Assembly (NCBI RefSeq): GCF_007431345.1
Contig: NZ_CP041730.1
Location: 372,001 to 436,000 of the forward strand
Length of the DNA stretch: 64,000 nucleotides
Direction: 5' to 3'
Source: Chitinimonas arctica
Lineage (GTDB): Bacteria > Pseudomonadota > Gammaproteobacteria > Burkholderiales > Chitinimonadaceae
Shown: positions 24,566 to 34,170 of the stretch, in pieces
How positions within the stretch are numbered: position 1 is the first letter of the stretch
Layout: each line of letters begins with the position of its first letter
Notes under the pieces: model-generated
What the model was told of the DNA's origin: nothing
Databases searched by the model: none
What the model saw: only the letters and a program-made list of their open reading frames with translations
Made by a program: the position numbers and the translations under genes

Positions 24566-25241
24566 CCCGTAGCCTGGACAGATGGGCCAGTAATTCCATT
24601 GGCGTAGCGATGCGTAGGTCGGCACCCCAGCTATCCGGCTGGTCATGATCGGCGATGTAGCCGTAGTCGGCCAAGACAGTGGTCATCCCTACCGCCTTGC
24701 CGGCCATGATGTCGCGCTCGGCATCGCCCACATACCAGCAGGATTCGGTAGGCAGGCCCAGTATGTCGCACGCGTGGCGCATGGGACGTGGATCGGGCTT
24801 GGCGATGCCGACGGTATCGCCGGACACCACGACCGATGGCGGTACGCTGAAGCCCAAGGTGGGGATCAGCCGGTCGGTAAATCGCATCGGCTTGTTGGTG
24901 ATGATGCCCCAGTCCAGGCCTTGCTTGACCAGTGCTTCCAGCAGCGGATTGATCTCGTCGAACAGTGTGGTCTGCTCGCAAAAACAGTGCTCGTAATGAT
25001 CGAGAAAGCGCAGCCGCAAGGCGTCGAAGCCGGCGGCCTCTCGCCCAAGGCCAAAGCCCAGCTCCACCAAGCCGCGTGCGCCATGGCTGGCGATGGGGCG
25101 GACCCGTTCATACGGAACCGGTGGGCGGCCCTCCTCGGCCAGCAGACGGTTGAGTGCGCCGCCCAAGTCAAGGGCGGTATCGGCCAGCGTACCGTCGAGG
25201 TCGAACAGGATGGCGCGGATCACGCTGCGATCTTTCGACAA
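24561..25241 (-). CDS. gph: phosphoglycolate phosphatase (HAD family)
   Basis: It encodes 226 residues. HAD motif I is FDLDGTLADTALDL. The cap domain follows, then motif II (ITNKP), the lysine in IAKPDPRPM and motif IV in YVGDAERDIMAGKAVGM. It removes phosphate from 2-phosphoglycolate formed in DNA repair and metabolism. The start overlaps the ubiG end by 22 bases. The ubiG-gph order is common in proteobacteria. Confidence 0.9.
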   Translation of the reverse strand: MSKDRSVIRAILFDLDGTLADTALDLGGALNRLLAEEGRPPVPYERVRPIASHGARGLVELGFGLGREAAGFDALRLRFLDHYEHCFCEQTTLFDEINPLLEALVKQGLDWGIITNKPMRFTDRLIPTLGFSVPPSVVVSGDTVGIAKPDPRPMRHACDILGLPTESCWYVGDAERDIMAGKAVGMTTVLADYGYIADHDQPDSWGADLRIATPMELLAHLSRLRV

Positions 25242-25945
25242 GCCAGCAGATAGTTGACGCTGGCATCGTCATTCAGATGAAAGGATTTGGCGATCAGATC
25301 GTAGCTCATACCCTTTAGCTCGACCGCATCCAGGCCGTTTCCGCGCGCCATGCGTGCAAGCTCGGAGGGCTTGATGAAGCGGGAATACTCGTGCGTGCCG
25401 CGTGGTAGCAAACCCAGCAGGTATTCCGCCCCCAATACCGCTTGCACATAAGCCTTGGGATTGCGCGAGATGGTGGAAAAGAAGACCCAGCCACCTGGCT
25501 TGACCAGGCGGCTGACCGCCGCGACCACACTGGCCGGCTCCGGCACGTGCTCCAGCATTTCCATGCAGGTCACCACATCAAAGGCGGCAGGCATGGCTTG
25601 CGCCAACTCTTCCACCGCCTGGCAGCGGTATTCGACTTTCACGCCCGATTCCAGGCCATGCAGACGTGCCACCTGCAAGGACTTTTCGGCCAGGTCCAGT
25701 CCGGTGACCGTGGCCCCGGACTGCGCCATGGCTTCGGCCAGAATACCGCCGCCACATCCAACATCCAGCACCACCTTGCCGGCCAGCCCCGCATGGCGGT
25801 CGATAAAACCCAAGCGCAATGGATTGATATCGTGCAGCGGTTTGAACTCGCTGTCCTTGTCCCACCATTTGTGGGCCAGTTCGGCGAATTTGGCCAATTC
25901 GGCCGGGTCGACATTGGCTTGGGAGAGTTCCGGGGTCATGGTCAT
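25220..25945 (-). CDS. ubiG: UbiG, ubiquinone-biosynthesis O-methyltransferase
   Basis: It encodes about 241 residues from MTMTPEL (25945); the longer frame adds a non-conserved leader. Marks are AHKWWDKDSEFKPLHDINPL, the SAM motif VVLDVGCGGGILAEAMAQSG, and VTCMEMLEHVPEPASVV. UbiG does both O-methylations of ubiquinone synthesis at the inner membrane. It is co-transcribed with gph, and mtaD ends 40 bp upstream. Confidence 0.93.
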   Translation of the reverse strand: MTMTPELSQANVDPAELAKFAELAHKWWDKDSEFKPLHDINPLRLGFIDRHAGLAGKVVLDVGCGGGILAEAMAQSGATVTGLDLAEKSLQVARLHGLESGVKVEYRCQAVEELAQAMPAAFDVVTCMEMLEHVPEPASVVAAVSRLVKPGGWVFFSTISRNPKAYVQAVLGAEYLLGLLPRGTHEYSRFIKPSELARMARGNGLDAVELKGMSYDLIAKSFHLNDDASVNYLLACRKIAA

Positions 25946-25985
25946 TTCAGTCAATCGATGATCGGTTCGGGAGCGGCGGCCGCGT

Positions 25986-27308
25986 TCAAACAACCGGTAC
26001 GGCCTTGATGCGCGACTGCCACCAACGGGCTTTGGCCTTCAGCTGGTCCTGGTCCAGGGTGGTCAGCTCGCCTTGGCGCAGCAGGCAACGGCCGGCTACC
26101 CAGACATGACTGACCTGCTCGCGCCCGGCAGCGTAGACGATTTGCGAAATAGGGTCGAATAGTGGCTGAGTTTCCAAGGCCGACAGGTCAATGGCTATCA
26201 CGTCCGCCTGCTTACCCACCACCAGGCTGCCGATGCGATTGGCCTGACCCAACGCACGTGCGCCAGCAAGGGTAGCGGTTTCGAGCGCCGCTGCCGCGTT
26301 CAGCGCGGTTGGGTTCGCCGATTCGGCCTTGGCAAGCAGCGCGGCCAAGCGCAGGTCGCCCAGCAGGTCGAGCCGGTTATTGCTGGCCGCGCCATCGGTC
26401 CCGATGCCGACATTGATCCCGGCTTGCTGCATGGCGGTCACGCGGGCAAAGCCCGAGGCCAATTTCAGGTTGCTGGCCGGATTGTGCGCGATATGTACCC
26501 CGTGTTCCGCCAGCAGCGCGATTTCGCCATCGTCGGCATAAACCATATGGGCTGCGATCAGGCGGGGGCTCAGCAGCCCCAGCGCACGCAGCCGTTCCAG
26601 CGGGCGTACACCGTATTGCTTGAGACTTCCGTCGATCTCGTCGCGGGTCTCGTGGATATGGCAGTGAATGCCCATGTCGAATTGATCCGCCAAGGTCACG
26701 ATCTTGCCGAAGGTCTGGTCGGATACCGTGTATGGCGCATGCGGTGCCAGCATGAAGTCGACCAGGGACTCGCCACGGAAAGCCTCGCGTGCGGTCAATG
26801 CCTTGCTCAGATAGTCGTCGGCATGCAGGCCATAGGCGGTGGGAAACTCCAGGATGGAACAACCTACGACGGTACGCATGCCGGACGCGATGCCGGCTCG
26901 GGCGACCGCCTCATGATAGAAATACATATCGTTGACGGTGGTGGTGCCGCCCCGCAGCATCTCCGCCATGGCGTGCAGGGTGCCGTCGTAGACGAATTCA
27001 TCCGAGACATGCTGCTTCTCGGCTGGCCAGATATGCTCATTCAACCATTCCATCAGCGCCAGATCGTCGGCCAGGCCACGCAAAAGGCTCATGGCCGAGT
27101 GGGCGTGGAGATTGATCAGGCCAGGCAGCAGGGCATGTTCCGGCAAGGCTAGCTGTTCCGCAGCCGGGAATTGTAGCCGGGCTGATTCGCTAGGCAGAAT
27201 GGCAACGATGCGCTCGCCTTCGATAACCAAGGCATGGTTTTCCAGAACAGTGCCACGTGGTTCGACAGGGATAAGCCAACGGGGATGCAGACAGATAAGT
27301 GCGGACAT
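25986..27308 (-). CDS. mtaD: TrzA/ATZ amidohydrolase, probable MTA/SAH deaminase
   Basis: It encodes 440 residues from MSALICLHPRWLIPVEPRG. Metal ligands are seen in INLHAHSAMSLLRG, HCHIHETRDE, AAHMVYAD and GIGTDGAASNNRLDL. The set matches 5-methylthioadenosine/S-adenosylhomocysteine deaminases, which sit beside ubiG in many beta- and gammaproteobacteria. The context of a SAM-dependent methyltransferase fits removal of the SAH by-product. Another TrzA-type substrate cannot be excluded. Confidence 0.85.
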   Translation of the reverse strand: MSALICLHPRWLIPVEPRGTVLENHALVIEGERIVAILPSESARLQFPAAEQLALPEHALLPGLINLHAHSAMSLLRGLADDLALMEWLNEHIWPAEKQHVSDEFVYDGTLHAMAEMLRGGTTTVNDMYFYHEAVARAGIASGMRTVVGCSILEFPTAYGLHADDYLSKALTAREAFRGESLVDFMLAPHAPYTVSDQTFGKIVTLADQFDMGIHCHIHETRDEIDGSLKQYGVRPLERLRALGLLSPRLIAAHMVYADDGEIALLAEHGVHIAHNPASNLKLASGFARVTAMQQAGINVGIGTDGAASNNRLDLLGDLRLAALLAKAESANPTALNAAAALETATLAGARALGQANRIGSLVVGKQADVIAIDLSALETQPLFDPISQIVYAAGREQVSHVWVAGRCLLRQGELTTLDQDQLKAKARWWQSRIKAVPVV

Positions 27309-27424
27309 TGAGTGAAAGCCTGATTCGACAATGCGTGATTCTAACAGGCGCGGCGTGGAACTTCCCCCCACTCCAGCAGCCGAGTCCGAATACGGCGAGC
27401 TGACGTGGCGGCACAAGGCTCAGC

Positions 27425-27622
27425 ATGGAGCGCAGCCTGATCGGACAACTGCTGCTGCAGTTGGATCAGGCGCTGCAGCCGGTGGAACGGGTGCCGCTGC
27501 TGTTCGACGGCACCTTCGAGAACGCTTTTCCGGCAGGGACGATGCGCTTGCCGATCAGCGACTTCCGCCAGCCGGGCCACGACTACCGTGACCTGCGCAG
27601 GAATAACGAGAAAGCAGATTAA
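27425..27622 (+). CDS. small hypothetical protein
   Basis: It encodes 65 residues (MERSLIGQLLLQLDQALQPV, then FENAFPAGTMRLPISDFRQP). The ribosome site is weak. The stop overlaps the tail of the opposite gene by four bases. GC-rich coding-like composition supports it. Confidence 0.4.
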   Translation: MERSLIGQLLLQLDQALQPVERVPLLFDGTFENAFPAGTMRLPISDFRQPGHDYRDLRRNNEKAD

Positions 27623-30045
27623 TCTCCCGGCACCGCTTTGCCTGCCTCGCGATACTGGGCATAGGTCGCCAAACCATCGGGTGTCCAGCCGTTATCGCCC
27701 AGCAGTGAAATGCTTGATCCGACAGCGCCTTTATATTCGCGTATCAGGCGCTGCCTGATCCCTTCGACCTCGGCCTCGAAATCCGGATGATGAGGATTCA
27801 GCATTTCCAGGCTTAGCAAAGCGGAATCCAATCCACCCTCCCGGATTTTTGCCGACTCGCCGGGCTTGCTACCGGCGGGATGCTTATTCCTTTCATTCTG
27901 CTGATGTTCCGCTTCACCCTCCAAGACCCTCGCCACGTCGGCGATGTAGCGGGCATGCTCGGCTTCATCGACGAGCGGCATAAATCCTTCCAATGCTCTG
28001 AACAGAGGTTGAATCTCCCGCGCCCATTGTTGTGAATCGAGCCTGCCGTTCCGCACATCGAATTGCGCCGCTGTTGGCCGGTCCAGTTTGGCCAATTCGG
28101 TTTCCAGCTTGTCCAATGCGCTTTGTTGCGCTGCCAGGAATAGCGCCGTATAGGTTCGCGGGTGACCCACAAGACTGCGCTGTTCCAGCAGGAATTTCCG
28201 CCGTTCGCTGTAAATGGTATATAGCGCGCCGTGCAGGATCGATCTCTCGATCTGGCCGCCCTCCAAAGCCGAGTAGTACAAGGCGTTGGCAATCGGCAGT
28301 GCACAGTAGGTATGGCGCAGGCGATCTTCCAGGGCTTCCGCCAACTCGTTTTTCAGTAAGTGCGTTTCAACCAGAAACTGGTCCGCCGTGTTCGTTGCGT
28401 TCGCATCGCATATCAATACTGCATAGCGTTCCTGCAACTTGGCCAGTCTACTGGTGAATGATTGCCCGGAGCGTTCCCCCTCAGCATGGGGTTGCACTTT
28501 GATTGCGCATTCGTACGCCTTGGCCAAGGCACTAATCCCCTGCAATGTTTGCCCGACTTCCAACACTTCCGCCCTGGGTGGCTGGGATTGCAGCAACTTG
28601 CCGATACGCTCGGCACGGCTGCTCACGCTGCCGTCGGCCAGCCTGTGTTGGAAAAATTCCTTTACCCGAAGCAATAGCGGCATACGGCCATTGTCGCCAC
28701 CCTGGCGCACCGCCCGGAGTTTCCGCCCATCCGGCAGCGCCTCAACCCGATAACTGCAGTCGCCCAGTTTCAGGGTTGCGGCACCGCCTACCGCCACCGC
28801 GCTGCATATCCTGTCCAGCAAGCGGCTGTCCTTGGCCAGACTGGACATATCGCGGCAGCTGGCTTCGAGTAGGGCATCGGCGGCTGACGCGCGTGGCTGG
28901 TGCGTACTGGAACGCCCCGGCTCGGTATGCAGCTGTGTTTGCATCGGCCGGGATGATTTGATCATGGCAATCAAGGACGGCCGGACCGGCTGCTCCTGTT
29001 GCAAGCAGGCATGTTGCAGTTCGAGGTAGCCCTCCAATTGCTTGAGGCAGGACAAGACTTCCAGCCAGTCGGCTCTGACATCGGGCAGACGGCCAGGATT
29101 GAAGGCGCCGCCCTGCTCGTCGGACCTGTTCTTCTCAAGCAATTGGTACTTATCCAGCATGCCGGCCAATCGCTCCGACCTATCAGTAAGGAAAGACCTT
29201 AGCCGGTCCCAATGCCTATGCAGATGGTCCGGGAAGTGGCTTGGCAATACCTGGTTCTGTGCAGCCATCCGAAGGGAATGAAAAGTCGTATGGACCATAT
29301 CAACCATGTACGCCAGTGCCTCAAAGGACTCGGGTTGATTGGCATCGAGCAGGAACGACACCTTGCCCCCATCCCGCAGCCAACGACAGATATTCAAGCC
29401 GGCCGTATCCAATGCAACCAGCACTTCGGCCCTGGCCACCCTTGCCTTGTCCCTGCGCAAAGAGATATCCGAACGATGTGCAAGCAAATCCGCTTCGCCG
29501 GGAAATTCAAACGGCACCCGATCTTCCGGACATGGCCAGTGCTTCACCTCCCGGTATTTCAGCAAGGATTTTCCGACGACTTCTTCCAGGATGTTGATCG
29601 CACTTGTGAGCTCCCCAGGGTAATTCAGCTTGGTCAGCCACTTGATCAAATGGCTTGTGCCCCTCTCGTACTGCGCCAGCACCATCTCTGCCTCCAGCAT
29701 CTGCGAATAGCACTGCATGGGTGTCACTGAATAGTGAACCCCCCGTTTGGGCGGCAACCCTTGGCGAATGCGTTGCCGGAAGGCGCAGGCCTGCTTTTGG
29801 ACTTCAGTCAGGTACGCAAAAATTGTCTCGGCGTGCTTTGAACCCTTGCCGCTGGCAGAGATCGGCTGCACGACTTCCAAACGATTGTTCCGGGTATCCC
29901 GCAAGTGGCAGGCTGCCTGCCCCTGCACTTCGATCCGTACTTCCCGCAACTCCCCTTTCTTTATATTCCATATTTCCGATACCTTGCTTGGATTGCATAC
30001 CGCAGCCAAGTCTTGATAGCGCAATGTAATGGGCGAAAGTTTCAT
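27619..30045 (-). CDS. large unknown protein, effector candidate
   Basis: The ATG at 30045 (MKLSPITLRYQDLAAVCNPS) has GAGAGGAG seven bases before it; this gives 808 residues. No signal peptide or membrane helix is present. The middle and end are helical and charged, with many Leu/Glu/Arg heptad-like stretches. I recognise no domain. It follows the Cys-rich gene at 30138, probably in one unit. It is isolated among housekeeping genes and could be a secreted effector. That role is an inference. Confidence 0.5.
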   Translation of the reverse strand: MKLSPITLRYQDLAAVCNPSKVSEIWNIKKGELREVRIEVQGQAACHLRDTRNNRLEVVQPISASGKGSKHAETIFAYLTEVQKQACAFRQRIRQGLPPKRGVHYSVTPMQCYSQMLEAEMVLAQYERGTSHLIKWLTKLNYPGELTSAINILEEVVGKSLLKYREVKHWPCPEDRVPFEFPGEADLLAHRSDISLRRDKARVARAEVLVALDTAGLNICRWLRDGGKVSFLLDANQPESFEALAYMVDMVHTTFHSLRMAAQNQVLPSHFPDHLHRHWDRLRSFLTDRSERLAGMLDKYQLLEKNRSDEQGGAFNPGRLPDVRADWLEVLSCLKQLEGYLELQHACLQQEQPVRPSLIAMIKSSRPMQTQLHTEPGRSSTHQPRASAADALLEASCRDMSSLAKDSRLLDRICSAVAVGGAATLKLGDCSYRVEALPDGRKLRAVRQGGDNGRMPLLLRVKEFFQHRLADGSVSSRAERIGKLLQSQPPRAEVLEVGQTLQGISALAKAYECAIKVQPHAEGERSGQSFTSRLAKLQERYAVLICDANATNTADQFLVETHLLKNELAEALEDRLRHTYCALPIANALYYSALEGGQIERSILHGALYTIYSERRKFLLEQRSLVGHPRTYTALFLAAQQSALDKLETELAKLDRPTAAQFDVRNGRLDSQQWAREIQPLFRALEGFMPLVDEAEHARYIADVARVLEGEAEHQQNERNKHPAGSKPGESAKIREGGLDSALLSLEMLNPHHPDFEAEVEGIRQRLIREYKGAVGSSISLLGDNGWTPDGLATYAQYREAGKAVPGD

Positions 30046-30137
30046 ACCGTCTCCTCTCAATAGGATGATCCACGGCAGAAGTTCGAAGTAGCATCTTGCA
30101 GTGCAGGCTTGCCGCAAGGGGCTGGCAAGCAGATAAA

Positions 30138-30827
30138 TCAATAATAATCACGGTTTTTATAGTCAACAAAACTACTTCGTTCCCCTTGGTCGAATCGCCC
30201 GTTCTGGATCGTGCGCTTCGCCACGGACAACAGCTCCTCATGGTGGTGGCCATATTTCACGTCCCCTAATCCCCTGATAAAGACATATTTATGGAATCGT
30301 TCAATTCCCTTTGGCGCGCACATCCGGTTTATATGGCGTTCGAAGTGTCTTGCGCGTGATTCCAACGTTCCACGGGCCAAGCGATGGGTAAAGAATTCCG
30401 CGAGGGGGTAATAATCGCACAGGCATATACAGCACTCTGTTCTCCTGAGTTTCCTTTCAGGCGCCGCATTACGCTCCACAACGGCAAAACACATTTTTCC
30501 GCGGGTAAATTTAATTTTATTGAAATAATCTATTTCCGCAGAGCCCAGGTTCTTGTATTTTTTTACCAGTCTACAAAAATCATCTTCCTGGGTCACGACC
30601 TCCCCTACCGCACACGGCACGACCAGATGCCAGGTCACCCTATATGTCCTCCCATCCACCTCAAAATTATCACTTATCTGCTCCAGCGTCTTTTGCGACG
30701 CCGCATAAAAATGCTTCTCGTTCGTAAACGTATAAACAGCGTAGGGGTCTATGCAATTAGGTCCTGGATGCACATCGATCACGTTTACCTCCTGAATTAT
30801 GGCCCGCCGCTGATTACACCCTGCCAA
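30138..30827 (-). CDS. unknown protein with RING-like Cys cluster
   Basis: It encodes 229 residues. A beta-rich first half (DPYAVYTFTNEKHFYAASQK) leads to TECCICLCDYYPLAEFFTHR and, 20 residues on, HFERHINRMCAPKG. The C-x-I-C-L start recalls RING or U-box fingers, but spacing is not canonical. It is AT-richer than its surroundings. The next gene begins 92 bp downstream, suggesting a pair. The function is unknown. Confidence 0.45.
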   Translation of the reverse strand: MAGCNQRRAIIQEVNVIDVHPGPNCIDPYAVYTFTNEKHFYAASQKTLEQISDNFEVDGRTYRVTWHLVVPCAVGEVVTQEDDFCRLVKKYKNLGSAEIDYFNKIKFTRGKMCFAVVERNAAPERKLRRTECCICLCDYYPLAEFFTHRLARGTLESRARHFERHINRMCAPKGIERFHKYVFIRGLGDVKYGHHHEELLSVAKRTIQNGRFDQGERSSFVDYKNRDYY

Positions 30828-31055
30828 CGCCGGTGGATTGAAATAGGATCTTGATTGATCTATTTCCTGCGCAAGCGCGGCTTTCAGAAAGCTGCTGCGG
30901 GTATCGACTATCCGGAGGCGAGATGAGGCCGGCTGTCGTCATCCCATGGTGGCGATGGAGGCGGATCCGGTACCCAAGCCGCTTCCTTTCTGACCTATAA
31001 CGATGAGCCCGGCATTCTCCGGCCGGCCATTCATTCGAAGAGGAAGGAAGCACAT

Positions 31056-32888
31056 ATGAAAACAGAAAAGTGCCACCAGCAACGTCCCCTCATGCTCGCC
31101 CTACTGCTAGCCGGTCTCGTGCCCAGCCACGCGGCGGAACGGATTCCATTGGCAGGCAAGGTACCAAACCAGGCGGCGGCGCACAGTGGCAAGCAATTGG
31201 ACGTGGACGCCGGCGGGCCGGCCACCGCCCTGTCGCAGCGGCTGGGTTTGGCGACGGCGGATCTGCAAGCGGTACGCCGGCTGGAACTACCCAATGGCAA
31301 TGTGACGGTGCGGCACCAGCAGCTCCACCGCGGGGTCCCTATCTGGGGGGAAAGCATCGTAGAGCAGCGCGGGACCATGCAGGCACTCAGCGGCGCCATG
31401 ATTACCGGCATCGAGGCCGACCTGCCTAGCGTCACACCCGCCTTGCCGGCCGATTGGGCGCTCGCCCAGGCCAAGCTGAAAACCGGCTGGACCGGCCCAC
31501 TGCGTAATGCGCAGACGCAGCTGTATATCAAGCTCGATGCCAGCAACCGTGCCCGGCTTGTCTACCAGGTCTCCTTCCTGATCGAGGGCGCTCGTCAGCC
31601 CAGCCGGCCTTTTTTCCTGATCGATGCCAACAGCGGGGAGGTACTGTCCCACTGGGAAGGGTTGACGCATCGCGACGCCACCGGCCCGGGCGGCAACGGC
31701 AAGACCGGCCGCTACGAGTACGGTACCAACTACGGTCCTTTGCAGGTGAGCGACAATTGCACCATGAACTTCGGCGGGATAAGCACCATAGACCTGCAAA
31801 ACGGCACCAGCGGCGGCACACCTTACCAATTCGCCTGCCCACGCAGCGAGGGCAGCGAAACCAACGGCGCCTATTCGGTCGTCAACGATGCCCACTTCTT
31901 CGGCACGGCCATCATCAATATGTATCGCAGCTGGCTGAACGTCGCACCATTAGCCCAGCCCCTGGTGATGCGGGTGCATTACAGCAATAATTTCGCCGGT
32001 GCGTTCTGGGATGGTACCGCCATGTCCTTCGGCGATGGTTCCGCCAACTCCGGCTACTATCCCTTTGTCGTCCTGGACATCGCGGCGCATGAAATCAGTC
32101 ACGGCTTTACCGAACAGGTGTCCGGTCTCAAGTACCAAGGCCAGCCGGGCGCCATCAACGAGTCCTTTTCGGATATCGCGGGTGAGGCGGCTGAGTACTT
32201 TGTGCGAGGGCACAACGACTTCCTGGTCGGCGCCGAAGCCATGCGGGGCGAAGGTGCGGTCCGCTATATGAACAATCCGCCGCAGGACGGCCAATCCATC
32301 GACCATATCTCGCGCTATACCGAGAATATGGACGTTCATTACAGCAGCGGCATCTTCAACAAAGCGTTCTACCTGCTGGCGACCAAGCCCGGCTGGAATA
32401 CCCGCAAAGCGTTCGAAGTGATGGCCGACGCCAATCGGCTGTATTGGAGTCAAAACACCAACTTCGCCGAGGGGTCCTGCCACGTCCTGAGGGCGGCACA
32501 AGCACGGGGTTACAATCAACAGGATGTCTATACCGCTTTCCATGCGGTGGGCCTGACGCCCTGCGTCGTCGTGGACGACTTCCTGATCAAGGGCGTGCCC
32601 AGACGCAATCTGCAGGGCGCGGCCAATTCCGAGTGGCACAACTTCCTGACAGTGCCGGCCGGTGCGCGCAACCTCACTTTCAAACTATCCGGAGGCACCG
32701 GCGATGCCGATCTGTATATCAAGTTTGGTAGCCGTCCCACCACCTCCAGCTGGGATTTCCGCCCGTATCGCAGCGGCAACAACGAGACCGTCACCATACC
32801 CGTCGCCAAGACAGGCACTTACTTTGTCATGTTGCGTGGCTATTCGGCCTACAGCGGCGTAACCCTGCTGCCTGACTACAACAATTAG
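31056..32888 (+). CDS. vibriolysin-like M4 zinc metalloprotease
   Basis: It encodes 610 residues. A signal peptide (1-26), an FTP/PepSY propeptide (about 50-200) and the catalytic domain follow in order. The zinc site is HEISH at 345-349 with GAINESFSDIAG (E369), and the proton-donor His lies in MDVHYSSGIFNKAFYLL. A C-terminal PPC domain spans about 515-605 (NLTFKLSGGTGDADLYIKFG). It is secreted as an inactive precursor and degrades extracellular protein. All key residues are present. Confidence 0.95.
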   Translation: MKTEKCHQQRPLMLALLLAGLVPSHAAERIPLAGKVPNQAAAHSGKQLDVDAGGPATALSQRLGLATADLQAVRRLELPNGNVTVRHQQLHRGVPIWGESIVEQRGTMQALSGAMITGIEADLPSVTPALPADWALAQAKLKTGWTGPLRNAQTQLYIKLDASNRARLVYQVSFLIEGARQPSRPFFLIDANSGEVLSHWEGLTHRDATGPGGNGKTGRYEYGTNYGPLQVSDNCTMNFGGISTIDLQNGTSGGTPYQFACPRSEGSETNGAYSVVNDAHFFGTAIINMYRSWLNVAPLAQPLVMRVHYSNNFAGAFWDGTAMSFGDGSANSGYYPFVVLDIAAHEISHGFTEQVSGLKYQGQPGAINESFSDIAGEAAEYFVRGHNDFLVGAEAMRGEGAVRYMNNPPQDGQSIDHISRYTENMDVHYSSGIFNKAFYLLATKPGWNTRKAFEVMADANRLYWSQNTNFAEGSCHVLRAAQARGYNQQDVYTAFHAVGLTPCVVVDDFLIKGVPRRNLQGAANSEWHNFLTVPAGARNLTFKLSGGTGDADLYIKFGSRPTTSSWDFRPYRSGNNETVTIPVAKTGTYFVMLRGYSAYSGVTLLPDYNN

Positions 32889-32893
32889 CACAA

Positions 32894-32918
32894 CGGGGCC
32901 GACTTTATGCCGGCCCCG
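32894..32918. terminator. hairpin after the M4 protease
   Basis: CGGGGCCG and CGGCCCCG pair around a 9-base loop 6 bp after the stop codon. There is no T-run, so it may be an attenuated terminator. Confidence 0.45.
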
Positions 32919-33090
32919 CTTACCACGAGCCCTGGCGAAGGTCTGAACGTTCGAATCAGCAGATTTTTATAGTGAATTGCTTTCTTCGAAAGCATCCGTA
33001 TTTCTTTGCAGTAAATTGACAATCCCAGTTGATGAATTTACTCGAAATTTTCAAGAAGCAGTGAAATGCATTCAATCACAGGAATTATGT

Positions 33091-34014
33091 ATGGATAACA
33101 TACCGACAAAGCAAGCCCTTAGCGCAGAACCCTATCCAATCATACCAGCAAACAGAAAACCAGTGCGGCAATCGCATTCAACAACACCAGCCTCCGTCGC
33201 ACCGCTTGATCGAAAGGATTTACCGCCTCCACTTCTAAAAGCTTTCGACGCGCTACCCTCGCAGCATTCGCGAGATAATCCAGTATTAGTTGCGCGCGAT
33301 CTCCATATTTACAACGCCCTTACACACGAAAGCAATATAGTAAGCATCCTGACACAAGGCCAAGCATCGACATACTCAGGGAGGCACTTCTCTCCCAAAG
33401 GCATCGCCCTCAACGCGCCTTTTTATAATTACCCTGCTTTTGTCTACATCAAGCTGAGCAAATTCATTGACGAATATCAAAAGCATATGAGTGCGTTAAG
33501 TACGAGCGGAAAAGAAGCTCTAGCGGACCTATGCTGCGACATGATAACCGGGGAGATGATGCAGAATCCCAGGCTGGTATTATTAAGGAAAGCTGGACGG
33601 CACCAACAGCCCTATATTGCAACGGTTTGCGACGAAAAAACACTTAGCGATCCATCCTTGATAAAATCATGGGTAAGCAATAATTTAGCCACGATAGAAA
33701 GCCGGGAATTCGTGGAACTAAAAACCATCATCGTCGCACTGGATGAAGATCTAAAGAACGACATCGCCGACAATCTAAGGGTAAAAAATATCGAATCGGA
33801 AAGGCCCAGTCCTCAAGAGTGGGCTGCAATCAGGCCCGAGTCTTTAGATTCATTCCAACAGCAACATCCCACAAGCTTTCTCAACCGAGTATGGGAAAAA
33901 CGGGAAGAGGTCATTGAGGGTCATTTCACAAGGCAACAATATTTAATGGAGTCTCAATACCAAAAAACACGCAGGAGCGAGTCGGCTCAACCACCATTCG
34001 ACCACCGCTCCTGA
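33091..34014 (+). CDS. orphan AT-rich protein, effector candidate
   Basis: From MDNIPTKQALSAEPYPIIPA (CAGGAA lies 7-12 bases before) it has 307 residues; an upstream ATG at 32977 is weaker. The first 60 residues are Pro/Ser/Thr-rich and probably unfolded. The rest is globular and mixed (NALTHESNIVSILTQGQAST, then YSGRHFSPKGIALNAPF). No domain is recognised. Lower GC than both neighbours suggests acquisition. The unfolded N-terminus is typical of type III effectors, but no secretion system is in the window. Confidence 0.45.
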   Translation: MDNIPTKQALSAEPYPIIPANRKPVRQSHSTTPASVAPLDRKDLPPPLLKAFDALPSQHSRDNPVLVARDLHIYNALTHESNIVSILTQGQASTYSGRHFSPKGIALNAPFYNYPAFVYIKLSKFIDEYQKHMSALSTSGKEALADLCCDMITGEMMQNPRLVLLRKAGRHQQPYIATVCDEKTLSDPSLIKSWVSNNLATIESREFVELKTIIVALDEDLKNDIADNLRVKNIESERPSPQEWAAIRPESLDSFQQQHPTSFLNRVWEKREEVIEGHFTRQQYLMESQYQKTRRSESAQPPFDHRS

Positions 34015-34170
34015 GATTTGCCTACGTCGACCAAGGCACCTAAGCAATTGATTCAGTTGAAAAACAAGCATGGGCGTTGCAATTTGGCGGCGAGTTTTTC
34101 ATTACCCAATCAAAGGCTTAGGTGCAACTACCGAACCGGCTCCCAGGCTGCACCGGTTTCGCGCTTCACC

